A DNA stretch of 64,000 bases from the NCBI GenBank assembly GCA_016839655.1, contig JAEOTW010000123.1, positions 1 through 64,000 on the forward strand, given 5' to 3'. The stretch's first letter is position 1; each line of letters begins with the position of its first letter. Shown here in pieces: positions 1 to 9,395 of the stretch. The position numbers and the translations under genes were made by a program. This DNA comes from Promethearchaeota archaeon (GTDB lineage Archaea > Asgardarchaeota > Lokiarchaeia > Sigynarchaeales > SOKP01). Under the pieces are notes generated by a model that searched no databases, was not told where the DNA came from, and worked only from the letters and a program-made list of their open reading frames with translations.

Positions 1-2
1 CA

Positions 3-1862
3 AACCAGAATTGGGATACTTCAGTTGCTGGACAAAAGTATTATCATTTAAGTACAAATGCTTTGGGTCTATTAACATTATTAGAATTTTGGGTCGAATC
101 AGGCATGTCAAATGATTCAGATTATTATCAAAATGCAATTGATCTTTATAATAGTCTTGAATTTTTGTTTGATAGTGGGCTTTATAAAAAAATTGCTACT
201 CCCGGATGGAGTAGCACATTTGACCATACAAAAGATCTTAAAGATAATGCTTTGATGATGAGTGCTTGTTTGAAGTTATTCGAAGTTACAGGAAATATAG
301 ACTATTATAATAGGGCATTAGAAATATACAATTCGATTGAAAATGATCTATATGATCCTACTAATAAAGCATATGATTTCACTTTAACAGATACAGCAAA
401 ATCTTTTCACTCAAATCTTAAATTAAGTGAGACATATTTAGATGCGTTCATGATCTATAATAGTACAGTATTAAACTCAGTTTATAATGTATCGGGAGAA
501 GTGCCTAATTTTATTTTTAACCAAGATACTATGAACATAACTTCAGTCTATTCATTTAAAAAAATAGGACAATTCTTCAATCCAAATAATGGCTCTTATG
601 GAAGATATATTATAAAATATGATATTACAGACTTCACAATTAATTATATCTTTAAATACCCAAATGGAACTTACTTCTATGAATTCGAAGATTTCATTGG
701 GGATCCTGATACTTCTTATACCCTTTTATATGATATAACGGAAGCACTCCCGATAAATGATGATTACTATATTCACTTGTGGGCAAATACAACATATTTT
801 AAATTAACAGATACAGTTAAGTTATTTAATGTTACTTCTGGATTAATTAGTGATTCAATCAAAGGTGTACCACGAATTTTATATAGTGGACCAATCGTAA
901 ATCTATCAATGTATATTAACTATACCCGCAACGAAGATTCAACACTAACAGCTTCCTTAGTAGGGCAAGATATTGTCAATTATCCTTCACAAGAGATTAA
1001 TTTTACAGTTTCTCAACAAATTCAAATCAGTTTTAACCTTACAGCTAGATTTGGTGCAAAGCCAGGAAACAGTGAAATATACTTTAGGATACAAAAAGGT
1101 AATATAATATATTTAGAGATTTTAAGGATAATAGAAATTGGATATTCATTTGATTATAGCAACTTTCTGTATCAAAATACTGTTGTTAAGGGGGATAATA
1201 TGTTATTATCCATGACATTGAAAAATTTTCTCCCAAATGCAACCCAATCGTTAAATGTGAGTATTAAAGGGATTACAGAAGAATCTATTGAGGACTATAT
1301 ACAAGAGGAAACATTAAGTGAAAATGAAATGAGAACGGTATTATATTATATAAGAACTCTGGATACTATATCAAATAATACAATTACATTAAAAATGGAA
1401 ATTTCTATTAATACTACAATATTTTACACGAGAATCTTCAATGTTGAAATCGTACCAAAATTTGAAATCATAAGTGCTACTTTTCCTGATACAATAACCC
1501 AAGGAGATTCGGCTTATTTAATTATTATAATCCAAAACAATCAAGAAAATACTGAAGAATTTTCATTATATATTAATAACGTAAAACAAATAACTAATAT
1601 TGACCAACTCATTACTGGAGAAAACGTAGTTACAACAACTATAATACCCACTATTAATCCATATGAATTTGGGGTAAAGAAATATAGAGTTGAATTAAAG
1701 GATAGTGAAAATACCGATATTGCTCTACTTTATTTTGAAGTATCTTTAGAATTGTCAAACTTAAATCTCATATTATTCTATATTTTACCCATCTTAGCAC
1801 CAATTGGAATTGTTTTGTATTTTAAAAATAAACATATTAAATATAAGAAATTAAGAAGATGA
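3..1862 (+). CDS. Secreted surface protein with C-terminal membrane anchor, 5'-truncated
   Basis: The reading frame is open from base 3 to a TGA at 1860-1862 and enters from outside the window, so the first TTG at 63 is probably internal and the protein is longer than 599 residues. The first 130 or so visible residues are helical with recurring aromatic pairs (for example DYYNRALEIY), suggesting an alpha-hairpin or (alpha/alpha)-barrel-like domain. The remainder is beta-rich with many N-x-S/T sequons, as expected for a glycosylated outer-surface protein. One hydrophobic segment near residues 568-590 is followed by a short Lys/Arg tail, giving an outside-in topology. The family was not recognised. 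The next gene starts 7 bases downstream, suggesting one transcription unit for two surface proteins. Confidence 0.75.
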   Translation, partial: NQNWDTSVAGQKYYHLSTNALGLLTLLEFWVESGMSNDSDYYQNAIDLYNSLEFLFDSGLYKKIATPGWSSTFDHTKDLKDNALMMSACLKLFEVTGNIDYYNRALEIYNSIENDLYDPTNKAYDFTLTDTAKSFHSNLKLSETYLDAFMIYNSTVLNSVYNVSGEVPNFIFNQDTMNITSVYSFKKIGQFFNPNNGSYGRYIIKYDITDFTINYIFKYPNGTYFYEFEDFIGDPDTSYTLLYDITEALPINDDYYIHLWANTTYFKLTDTVKLFNVTSGLISDSIKGVPRILYSGPIVNLSMYINYTRNEDSTLTASLVGQDIVNYPSQEINFTVSQQIQISFNLTARFGAKPGNSEIYFRIQKGNIIYLEILRIIEIGYSFDYSNFLYQNTVVKGDNMLLSMTLKNFLPNATQSLNVSIKGITEESIEDYIQEETLSENEMRTVLYYIRTLDTISNNTITLKMEISINTTIFYTRIFNVEIVPKFEIISATFPDTITQGDSAYLIIIIQNNQENTEEFSLYINNVKQITNIDQLITGENVVTTTIIPTINPYEFGVKKYRVELKDSENTDIALLYFEVSLELSNLNLILFYILPILAPIGIVLYFKNKHIKYKKLRR

Positions 1863-1869
1863 GGATATT

Positions 1870-3558
1870 TTGGTAACAAGACGAATTCAAAAAAGAGTTA
1901 TATTTTTTTTCATACTTACAGGATTTATATTAAGTTTTGCAAGCATTTCACTAAATAATTCACATTTGATAAATAATACTCCAGATAACGAACCATTAAC
2001 ACCTGAATTAGCAGCTCAACCTACTCCTCTACCATATTGGGCTATAACCCGAAACACCACCAGAGTATATCGGTTGTTTGATACAGTTAATATTACTATA
2101 AATACTTTTGATTTCCCTGATGCAGATTATGCAAAAATGCAAATTTCATTTAGTAATGGATCATCTAAATTGTTCGACATGGTAAATGTAGCTACTAATA
2201 GATTCAATTATAAATATTGCCCAAATTACAATGCCCCGTTAGGGTTTCAAAATGTTAGTTTCCTAATTTACAATGTGACTCATCAATTAGTAAATACCCA
2301 TACGACTTATACAAATTTTACAATCCTTACAAATTATATGGTAAATCTAAATAGTTCTCAGTATTATATTGAAGATACATTATATGCAGAAATACTTGTA
2401 AGTAATTTTAGTTCATATGATTTTACTTGGAATACAACTATTGTTGATAGTCTTGAAATATCAAATCAAAATGATATTATAAATTTTGATAGAAACACGA
2501 TTCAATTCACAGTTCCGTTATTAAATGATACTTTTGGAAAGAATAAATTCTATTATATCCAATTGAATATGACTGATAGACTTTCAGGGAGAAGAGAAAC
2601 AGCATATTTTCCTTTTTACGTAAGAAATAATAAGCCACTTATAAGTTCAAGTATAAATCTTTCTCCTGAAGAAGTATTTAGAACAGAGGATTTTACAATC
2701 TCATTTAATACCACTGATATAGAAAGTTATTCAGAAGATTTAATACCTTGGATGTATATTTATGATGCTGAAGGTGAATTAGTAATTCAAAATAGAATTG
2801 AGTTTGATAGTAATAACCTATTCTCAGAAACCTTTAATATTCCTGCAAATAGACCTATAGGTAAATATAGAGTTAATGTTACATTAACTGACCCACACGG
2901 CGGATTTTCAATAAAATCAACTTATCTTATTGTTAAAAATAATGCTCCTGAAATACACTCTTATACAATTAATGGATTAAACATGGATGAAGCAATTTCG
3001 GTATTCTATGGCAGAAATTTAGTTTTTTCTTTTAATGTGTCTGATGTTGAAGGATTAGCATACGTAAAAGTAGCCCTATTAAATGCGAATGATGAATGGT
3101 TTAATATTACACGAGCTTATATCGGAGAAAACACTGAAATTACTATTAGAACCTTTGATTTAATTGATGGGATTTGGTATGTATACCTATACGTCATAGA
3201 TTCAGATGGTGCTGTTGTTAGTCTTACTGATGACTATAGTAAAGCTCCTCAAGCAATTCGGATAATCCCAGATGTTATAAGTTATTATTTACCATGGATC
3301 TTAATTTTTGGAGGAGTAAGTCTAGGACTCCTATTGGGTATAGTTGCTACATATAGCTATTTCAAATCAAGAAGTGAAGTTCAAAGAATTACACCTAAAA
3401 AGAAAGAAATAACTGACAGAAAACCAGTAACAAAGAAAAAAATTAAAGGAAAACCTAGTAAAGAGGAACCTGAGAAGAAAGAAATTGAAGAAGTAACACC
3501 AGAGAAAGAAAAAGATAAAGAGGATATGCCTCAAAGAAAAATAAAAAGAAAGTTATAA
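1870..3558 (+). CDS. Surface protein with Ig-like repeats and basic/acidic cytoplasmic tail
   Basis: The 562-residue product starts at TTG 1870, with a GAGGA ribosome-binding site at 1861-1865 that overlaps the stop of the previous gene. An N-terminal hydrophobic segment (about residues 10-27) acts as signal peptide or anchor. The ectodomain has at least two beta-sandwich-like repeats, each introduced by an Asn-Asn-x-Pro motif (near residues 253 and 357), consistent with Ig/cadherin-like modules. A transmembrane helix lies near 473-498. It is followed by a roughly 60-residue tail of Lys and Glu runs, probably cytoplasmic. Exact family and ligand are unknown. It is likely co-expressed with the preceding surface protein. 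Confidence 0.8.
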   Translation: MVTRRIQKRVIFFFILTGFILSFASISLNNSHLINNTPDNEPLTPELAAQPTPLPYWAITRNTTRVYRLFDTVNITINTFDFPDADYAKMQISFSNGSSKLFDMVNVATNRFNYKYCPNYNAPLGFQNVSFLIYNVTHQLVNTHTTYTNFTILTNYMVNLNSSQYYIEDTLYAEILVSNFSSYDFTWNTTIVDSLEISNQNDIINFDRNTIQFTVPLLNDTFGKNKFYYIQLNMTDRLSGRRETAYFPFYVRNNKPLISSSINLSPEEVFRTEDFTISFNTTDIESYSEDLIPWMYIYDAEGELVIQNRIEFDSNNLFSETFNIPANRPIGKYRVNVTLTDPHGGFSIKSTYLIVKNNAPEIHSYTINGLNMDEAISVFYGRNLVFSFNVSDVEGLAYVKVALLNANDEWFNITRAYIGENTEITIRTFDLIDGIWYVYLYVIDSDGAVVSLTDDYSKAPQAIRIIPDVISYYLPWILIFGGVSLGLLLGIVATYSYFKSRSEVQRITPKKKEITDRKPVTKKKIKGKPSKEEPEKKEIEEVTPEKEKDKEDMPQRKIKRKL

Positions 3559-3587
3559 ATTCTTGTTTAATCTCTTTTTTTATTTTA

Positions 3588-4499
3588 TTAACTTAAAATA
3601 TCTTTCAAAAAATATTGAAATTTACCAAGTGTTCCACCATAATTACCAGCAGATATACGATTTATACCTGGAACCTTTACTGCGGCTTCGATCCCTAATT
3701 TTATAGCTTTTTTAATAGCTTCTTCATTAGCGCCATCAAGAACAATTTCATAAACACAATTGTCTTCCTCTTTTAATTCTGAATCCTCTATTTTGGCTTT
3801 TAATGTAGGGCAGAATTTTTCGTTCGTAGAAGCTCGCATGAATTCATACTTTGAACCAACCTTTGATCCAGAACGTACAATTCCACCTGGAAATGGCGCA
3901 ATTACATTAGGAATATCTTTAATTGCCTTGATTGCCTTTTCAGCGGCTTCCAAAGCTGAATCTTGGTCTTTTCCAATAATTAAAAAATTTCCACCAGCTA
4001 TGCCTTTTCCTACCTTAAAAGAGTTTTGAACGATAAATTCCCCCTCCATAACTGGAATCTTAAATGCTTCAAAGGGATAAACACCCTCAAGTTTTTCTTG
4101 GAATCCGTCACCAAAAAATTTTAAATTATTACCCGATTTAACTTCAAATTCTTTTGAACGATCAAGAGAGTCATTTAAAGCATCAAAACACGCTGTTGTA
4201 GGGCAAGTTAGAATACATTCACCAATTCGATGCGTTAAAACCATGCTCATCTCATCTTTTTTGTTTTTAAAAAACATTAATATTACACCTGGACGATTAT
4301 CAGGTGTATTTTCTTCAGGGACAAATATATCAATTCCTGCTTCAGCATCACAACCAATTGTTGATGTACCATAACCTGTTGCTTCCTGGCCTGCTATTGA
4401 AGCCCATTTCATATTCTTTGCCGTCACTAAGACTCTCGCAAAAACTGCTCCAAAAGCTTCACAAAAAGTATCTTCAATCTCCACTCCATTTATCTCCAT
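3588..4499 (-). CDS. ftr: Formylmethanofuran:tetrahydromethanopterin formyltransferase
   Basis: This 303-residue protein matches the full length of Ftr, which transfers the formyl group from formylmethanofuran to tetrahydromethanopterin in the cytoplasm. The N-terminal block MEINGVEIEDTFCEAF and the GGNFLIIGKD and FPGGIVRSGSKVGS segments are typical of the family. The ATG at 4499 is preceded by a strong GGTGGA ribosome-binding site. It is divergent from mtd (4667), with a 167-bp shared intergenic region, so the two C1 genes may be co-regulated. It converges with the surface-protein operon across a T-rich gap. No anomalies were seen. Confidence 0.96.
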   Translation of the reverse strand: MEINGVEIEDTFCEAFGAVFARVLVTAKNMKWASIAGQEATGYGTSTIGCDAEAGIDIFVPEENTPDNRPGVILMFFKNKKDEMSMVLTHRIGECILTCPTTACFDALNDSLDRSKEFEVKSGNNLKFFGDGFQEKLEGVYPFEAFKIPVMEGEFIVQNSFKVGKGIAGGNFLIIGKDQDSALEAAEKAIKAIKDIPNVIAPFPGGIVRSGSKVGSKYEFMRASTNEKFCPTLKAKIEDSELKEEDNCVYEIVLDGANEEAIKKAIKLGIEAAVKVPGINRISAGNYGGTLGKFQYFLKDILS

Positions 4500-4666
4500 T
4501 TTAATAACTCCACCTTAAATTTGTAATTTTTCTTTTTTTTTATTTATGTATTTACTAATAGAGTTCCTTGTTTTATAAAATTTAAAATAAAAAATAAAAA
4601 CATTGAAAAATTGATAGGAATTATCTTTAAAATTTAATTTTGAAATTATAAATAAGAATGTGAAAG

Positions 4667-5503
4667 ATGAGTGAAAAAGTGCTTAAGATTGGAATATTAA
4701 AGAATGGAACTATTGGATCCTCTTTACTTCTCGCTTTTTTAATGGATGAACGTGCTGAATCTACGAGAATTAATGTTTATGAGGTAACTTCTGGTGCGAA
4801 AATGCATCCTCCAGAAATCTGCACAAGAACTATGGAAGAATTATTAAAGTGGGGGCCTGAATTAATAATCATGTCAAGTCCAAACGCAGCTTTACCGGGA
4901 CCAAAAGCAGCGAGAGAGATGGCAGGAAATATTCCTACAGTAGTTATATCTGATTCCCCTGCTAAGAAAGCAGTTGATGAGATTAAAGAGAAAAAAATGG
5001 GCTATATTCTAGTAAATTCTGATAGTATGATTGGAGCACGTCGACCTTTTCTTGATCCAATTGAAATGAGTATCTTCAATTCAGATCTATTAAAGGTCCT
5101 AGCAATTACTGGTGCCCTTCAAGTAATAGCAGAAGAATTAAATAAAGTTATAATGGATATGCTTGAGGGTAGAACTCCAACTCTACCGCAAATAATTATT
5201 GATGCAAAGATAGCAGCAGAAGCAGCTAATTTTTCTAATCCATATGCAAAAGCTAAAGCGATAGCTGCTTTTGAACTTGCTGCATCCGTATCTAAAGTCA
5301 CTGGGAAAGCTTGTTTCCAATTAAAGGAAAGATCAGAATATATGCCACTTTTAGCTGCAGCTCATGAAATGATGAGAACAGCTGCTCTTATGTGTGATGA
5401 AGCACGAGAAATTGAGAAATTTAATGATTCAGTAATTAGAAGACCCCATCATGCTAAACAACATTTCCTTAGTAAAATTGGTTTACATGATAAGGAACAA
5501 TAA
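4667..5503 (+). CDS. mtd: F420-dependent methylenetetrahydromethanopterin dehydrogenase
   Basis: The 278-residue product has the size and features of Mtd, which reversibly oxidises methylene-H4MPT to methenyl-H4MPT with coenzyme F420. The family signatures KIGILKNGTIGSS at the N-terminus, VYEVTSGAKMHPPE, MSSPNAALPGPKAAREM and GARRPFLDP are all present. The ATG at 4667 follows a GTGA-type ribosome-binding site. It stands divergent to ftr, with mch about 7 kb away, so the H4MPT steps are clustered loosely rather than in one operon. An F420-reducing partner is expected elsewhere in the genome. An FrhB-like protein occurs at 21015. Confidence 0.96.
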   Translation: MSEKVLKIGILKNGTIGSSLLLAFLMDERAESTRINVYEVTSGAKMHPPEICTRTMEELLKWGPELIIMSSPNAALPGPKAAREMAGNIPTVVISDSPAKKAVDEIKEKKMGYILVNSDSMIGARRPFLDPIEMSIFNSDLLKVLAITGALQVIAEELNKVIMDMLEGRTPTLPQIIIDAKIAAEAANFSNPYAKAKAIAAFELAASVSKVTGKACFQLKERSEYMPLLAAAHEMMRTAALMCDEAREIEKFNDSVIRRPHHAKQHFLSKIGLHDKEQ

Positions 5504-5562
5504 TTAAAAGAAATTCTACTATATTTTTTTAAAATCTACTTTTTTATTTTATCCTATTTAAG

Positions 5563-6519
5563 TTAAAAATCAGAAGTTTTTAAATAAAGTTTTAAATTTT
5601 TGAACGATTCACCGGTTAACGCGTTCATTACACTTGAAAATACTTCTGGCTGTTTGTTTCTTGTTACAGCCATTAAAACCGCTCCATTATTAACTTCTTT
5701 TACTAGAATCCAACAATTATCCGATTCATAAACTACTGTAGATAAAGATAAAGGAGATAGATTTGCATTTTTCTGGAGTTCCATAATTTGTTGATAAATA
5801 GTATAAATATTAGAATCTAAAGTACCAATTTCAAATTTCATAAACTTTAATGGTTTTGATTCGAATTTACCAAATGTGGAAGAAATTAATAATCCATCTG
5901 GTTGATTGAACAATAGGTATTCTGATAAAGTATTTATCTTTAATTCATCCAATAAATGACGAATTTTTCCTAAACGTTGCATAGACAAAGTATTCTTTTG
6001 AATTTCATAATCAAGAATCTCAATTAATCTATGTTGAGCACTCCCTTCTTTAACAGAGACAGGAGTAAATGAAAGTTTTGATAGAAAGCCATCATTTATA
6101 TCTTTTATCAATATATTATAGAATTCATCCTCCTTTGATTCTTTTAGATCAATTTTGTTTAATAACACATAGACCATACTAATCTTAGGAGAGAATTCAA
6201 GGATATATGTCAAAAATTTATCAAAAATATCTCGCACTTCTGGATCGATTGCAGCAGAATCAACCATAAAAACTGCAGTAGTTGCCTCTGAAAATATTAA
6301 TTCTCGTTGTGATTCTGAGAAATAACGCTCCATATATCGTTCTTGACCTCCAAGGTCCCAAACGTTAAGCTCCATTATACCACGGAATATAAAATTCTCT
6401 CGAGAAACACCTTTAGTAGGTTTCAAATTTAAAACCTTCATAAAATTGTATCCGAGACAGGTTGTTCGCATTAGTGATGTCTTACCTGCTCCAGCTGGGC
6501 CAAAAAGCAAAATTTTCAA
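5563..6519 (-). CDS. Rag/Gtr-like GTPase with C-terminal roadblock-like domain
   Basis: The 318-residue protein begins with a small GTPase domain: P-loop GPAGAGKT (7-14), switch II WDLGGQE (54-60) and NKID (121-124). All canonical residues, including the glutamine, are retained. Residues from about 190 to the end form a separate alpha/beta module resembling the roadblock/longin-like C-terminal domain of eukaryotic RagA/Gtr1. Rag GTPases signal nutrient state at lysosomes in eukaryotes; the role in archaea is unknown. The start is TTG at 6519, with a GGAG ribosome-binding site 9 bases upstream. It is a single gene converging with mtd. It could alternatively be described as MglA/Arf-like, but the length and tail favour Rag. 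Confidence 0.85.
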   Translation of the reverse strand: MKILLFGPAGAGKTSLMRTTCLGYNFMKVLNLKPTKGVSRENFIFRGIMELNVWDLGGQERYMERYFSESQRELIFSEATTAVFMVDSAAIDPEVRDIFDKFLTYILEFSPKISMVYVLLNKIDLKESKEDEFYNILIKDINDGFLSKLSFTPVSVKEGSAQHRLIEILDYEIQKNTLSMQRLGKIRHLLDELKINTLSEYLLFNQPDGLLISSTFGKFESKPLKFMKFEIGTLDSNIYTIYQQIMELQKNANLSPLSLSTVVYESDNCWILVKEVNNGAVLMAVTRNKQPEVFSSVMNALTGESFKNLKLYLKTSDF

Positions 6520-6659
6520 GGTTGATAACTCCTATCTGTAATCAATTTGATTTTTTTTTTTCTTTATCTTCAATATATTTCTTATACTTTAATTTTTATT
6601 TAATTTTTTCTAATTATTAATAGTAAATTTGTTTTTGATGGGAATTGAATTTATTTCTA

Positions 6660-6698
6660 ATTAATCATTTTTAATTATCATTTTTAATTATCAATTTT
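6660..6698. repeat. Three tandem 13-bp repeats upstream of apt
   Basis: Three adjacent 13-base units of the form AATTATCATTTTT (6660-6672, 6673-6685, 6686-6698) differ by one or two bases. They lie 43-81 bases upstream of the apt start. They may be a regulatory array or simple AT-rich slippage; the sequence alone cannot decide. Confidence 0.5.
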
Positions 6699-6740
6699 AA
6701 GTAATTTTATCTTATGTCTAAAACAATAAAATGATTTAAT

Positions 6741-7268
6741 ATGAATTTAGAGGATTATATTAGGAATGTCCCTAATTTCCCCGTGGAGGGAATTCAGTTT
6801 AAAGATATTACAACACTAGCCAAATTACACTCACCGTTTAAAGAATCCTGTGATAGAATTATAAATTACTATAAAAAAAAGGGAATTACCAAGGTAGCAG
6901 CCATTGAAGCACGAGGTTATGTATGGGGTGGTGTAATAGCATATCAACTAGGTGCTGGATTTGTTTTAATAAGAAAACCGGGAAAATTACCATACAAAAC
7001 TCTAAAAGAAACATATGAACTTGAGTATGGCACAGATACTATTGAAATGCACATTGATGCAATTGAAGAGGGAGATAAAGTATTGGTTTTTGACGATTTA
7101 TTAGCCACGGGAGGTACCGCTAAGGCAGCATGTAATCTAGTAGAGAAAGCGGGGGGAAATGTAATAGGAATAGCGTTTGTAATTGAATTAACAGGTAGTT
7201 TACATGGTAGAGAAAAATTAGAAGGCTATGATATTCTCTCTTTAATAGACATTCCAGTTGAGGAATAG
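6741..7268 (+). CDS. apt: Adenine phosphoribosyltransferase
   Basis: This 175-residue protein converts adenine and PRPP to AMP. The PRPP-binding motif VLVFDDLLATGGTAKAA and the flexible-loop region RKPGKLPYKT are characteristic, as is the N-terminal FPVEGIQFKDITTL. The length matches bacterial and eukaryotic-type APRT. It lies 1.2 kb from an MTA phosphorylase gene and next to a PfkB-family kinase, a grouping consistent with salvage of adenine released from methylthioadenosine. It is transcribed alone and converges with the kinase gene. Confidence 0.95.
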   Translation: MNLEDYIRNVPNFPVEGIQFKDITTLAKLHSPFKESCDRIINYYKKKGITKVAAIEARGYVWGGVIAYQLGAGFVLIRKPGKLPYKTLKETYELEYGTDTIEMHIDAIEEGDKVLVFDDLLATGGTAKAACNLVEKAGGNVIGIAFVIELTGSLHGREKLEGYDILSLIDIPVEE

Positions 7269-7324
7269 TACCAATTATCTCAACACAAATAAACCGTGTT
7301 ATTTTTAATTTAATTAAAATTTTT

Positions 7325-8323
7325 TTATATTCTTTCTAATTCTGGTGGAATATAGTCAAATGTATTAAAAAACCGTTTTCTTACCAAATCAATATTAATA
7401 TTGTGAGTTTGAGCCCCTGTCGTTTCAACTACAAATGATCCCATTATAGCCCCTAACCGACATGAATCCAATAAAGTCATATTTATAGTCAAACCAGTCA
7501 GTATTCCAGCACGATACCCGTCTCCTGCCCCAGTCGTATCCTCGATTTTATCGGGTTTAGCAATAGGAACATCAACTTTATAAATTTTACCATTCTCATC
7601 TTTATACATTAATTTAGATCCTTCAGATCCCTGTGTTTTAATAATTGCCTTAATGTATTCAAGAATTTTCTCTTCAGTTAACCCGGTTTTCTCTATTATT
7701 TGACCGATTTCATGGCTATTACCAATTAATATTTCTGATTTCTTAATCACTTCTATTAAATTATCTTTATTGAAAAGCGGTGTTACTTGACCAGGATCAA
7801 ATACTGTGGGAATTTCTAAAACCATTAATTGATCTGCAAAATTAACCATAGCCTCAACACTCTGGGTTGAATTAATTGCATAAATAAACTCTTCTGGATT
7901 TGAAATTTTTTCTTTTAAATCAATATCCTTACATTTATCTAAAGCCCCGCCATGAAAAATTATCATTTGATTAGCTTTAATATCATTAACTATGTAACAA
8001 GCAGCGGTGAAAAGATCTTCATGTACATCAACAAGTAACTCAACATTTTTAAATTGTTTTATATGATCCTTATACCCTAATCTCTCAAAATCATCTCCTA
8101 CCGAACCAAATAAAGAAACTTTTGCAATATTTAAAAGTCCTAAGTTATACGCAATATTACCAGCAGTTCCTCCAAAAAATTGATAACGACTGTCTGCTGT
8201 AACAGTACTTTGATATTCTTGTTTATCATGATTGATAGATACTGCATTAATGAAATTCTCTTTAAATCCCATGATATAGTCATATGCCAATGATCCAAGA
8301 ACTAGAACTTTATTTTTTACCAT
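7325..8323 (-). CDS. PfkB-family carbohydrate/nucleoside kinase (adenosine-kinase-like)
   Basis: The 332-residue product shows ribokinase-fold hallmarks: an N-terminal LVLGSLAYDYI strand, the GGTAGNIAYNLG glycine-rich motif near residue 52 and the C-terminal anion-hole/catalytic motif DTTGAGDGYRAG. PfkB members phosphorylate sugars or nucleosides. The location between apt and mtnP suggests adenosine or a related nucleoside as substrate, which is an inference. It is divergent from mtnP (8475) with a 151-bp spacer and converges with apt. Substrate specificity cannot be read from the sequence alone. Confidence 0.88.
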   Translation of the reverse strand: MVKNKVLVLGSLAYDYIMGFKENFINAVSINHDKQEYQSTVTADSRYQFFGGTAGNIAYNLGLLNIAKVSLFGSVGDDFERLGYKDHIKQFKNVELLVDVHEDLFTAACYIVNDIKANQMIIFHGGALDKCKDIDLKEKISNPEEFIYAINSTQSVEAMVNFADQLMVLEIPTVFDPGQVTPLFNKDNLIEVIKKSEILIGNSHEIGQIIEKTGLTEEKILEYIKAIIKTQGSEGSKLMYKDENGKIYKVDVPIAKPDKIEDTTGAGDGYRAGILTGLTINMTLLDSCRLGAIMGSFVVETTGAQTHNINIDLVRKRFFNTFDYIPPELERI

Positions 8324-8474
8324 GAAATATTAAATTAAATTTATGAAATATATTTTACACTAATATAGAAAATATCTAAACTCAATTTCTAATCAATGAA
8401 TAAGTTAATAACAAAAAATTTATAAAATTTTTAATTTAATACTTTAAAAACTAATTAAATTCATATTCTAAAAG

Positions 8475-9233
8475 GTGAATATTATAATTAAAATAGGAAT
8501 AATTGGTGGTTCTGGATTAGATAACCCCGATATTTTGAAGAACGCTATTGATATAAATGTTGAAACACCATATGGTAAACCTAGCTCCCCCTTAAAAGTT
8601 GGAAAAATTAATGATGTTGATGTTGCACTCATAGCTAGACATGGAAGAGAGCATACTATTCCTCCTACACAGGTAAATTATAGAGCTAATATACAAGCAT
8701 TAAAAGATCAAGGATGTTCTCATATACTCGCTACAACTGCCTGTGGGAGTTTAAGAGAGGAAATAGAAAGAGGGGATTTGGTGATTCTTGATCAATTTAT
8801 TGATTTCACTCGTCTTAGAAAGGTTTCTTTCTTTGAAGAATTTGCATCTGGAGATATGAAGCATACGCCAATGGCAGATCCTTATTCAGAAGATTTAAGA
8901 AAAATATTGATTGAAACTGCTAAAGAGCTGAATCTTAAATATCATGAAACTGGAACAGTAGTTACAATTGAAGGTCCAAGATTTTCTACAAGAGCAGAAT
9001 CACATATGTTCCGGATATGGGGTGCAGATGTAATAAATATGAGTATTGCTCCTGAAACTATTTTAGCAAACGAATTAGATATTCCTTATGCTGCTGTTGC
9101 AATGTCTACAGATTATGATTGTTGGAAAGAAGATGAAGCTCCAGTTACATGGGAAGAGATCTTAGACATTTTTGGCAAAAACGTTAATAATGTTATAGCT
9201 TTACTAACATATTCCATTCCTAAAATTAGATAG
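8475..9233 (+). CDS. mtnP: S-methyl-5'-thioadenosine phosphorylase
   Basis: The 252-residue phosphorylase starts at GTG 8475, immediately giving the family start KIGIIGGSGL. Family motifs include RHGREHTIPP (phosphate site), TTACGSL, the purine-binding stretch TIEGPRFSTRAE and GADVINMS. The late STDYDCWKE block closely resembles eukaryotic and archaeal MTAP rather than inosine/guanosine phosphorylase. The enzyme splits methylthioadenosine into adenine and methylthioribose-1-phosphate; the adenine could feed Apt nearby. A TATA-like TTTATAAAA element occurs about 55 bases upstream. Some archaeal members also act on other purine nucleosides. Confidence 0.92.
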   Translation: MNIIIKIGIIGGSGLDNPDILKNAIDINVETPYGKPSSPLKVGKINDVDVALIARHGREHTIPPTQVNYRANIQALKDQGCSHILATTACGSLREEIERGDLVILDQFIDFTRLRKVSFFEEFASGDMKHTPMADPYSEDLRKILIETAKELNLKYHETGTVVTIEGPRFSTRAESHMFRIWGADVINMSIAPETILANELDIPYAAVAMSTDYDCWKEDEAPVTWEEILDIFGKNVNNVIALLTYSIPKIR

Positions 9234-9395
9234 TTTTTACATTTCTACCTAACTTTATTCCTTTTTTTTTCCTTCTTACATTAATAAATTAGATATGAAA
9301 TATTTCTTGTTTTTGAGAATTTCAAAAAAGTTGATATTTCTTAGTTGTTTTTTTAATATAATATTTTTTATGATAATTAGAGCTTTTTTTTAAAT

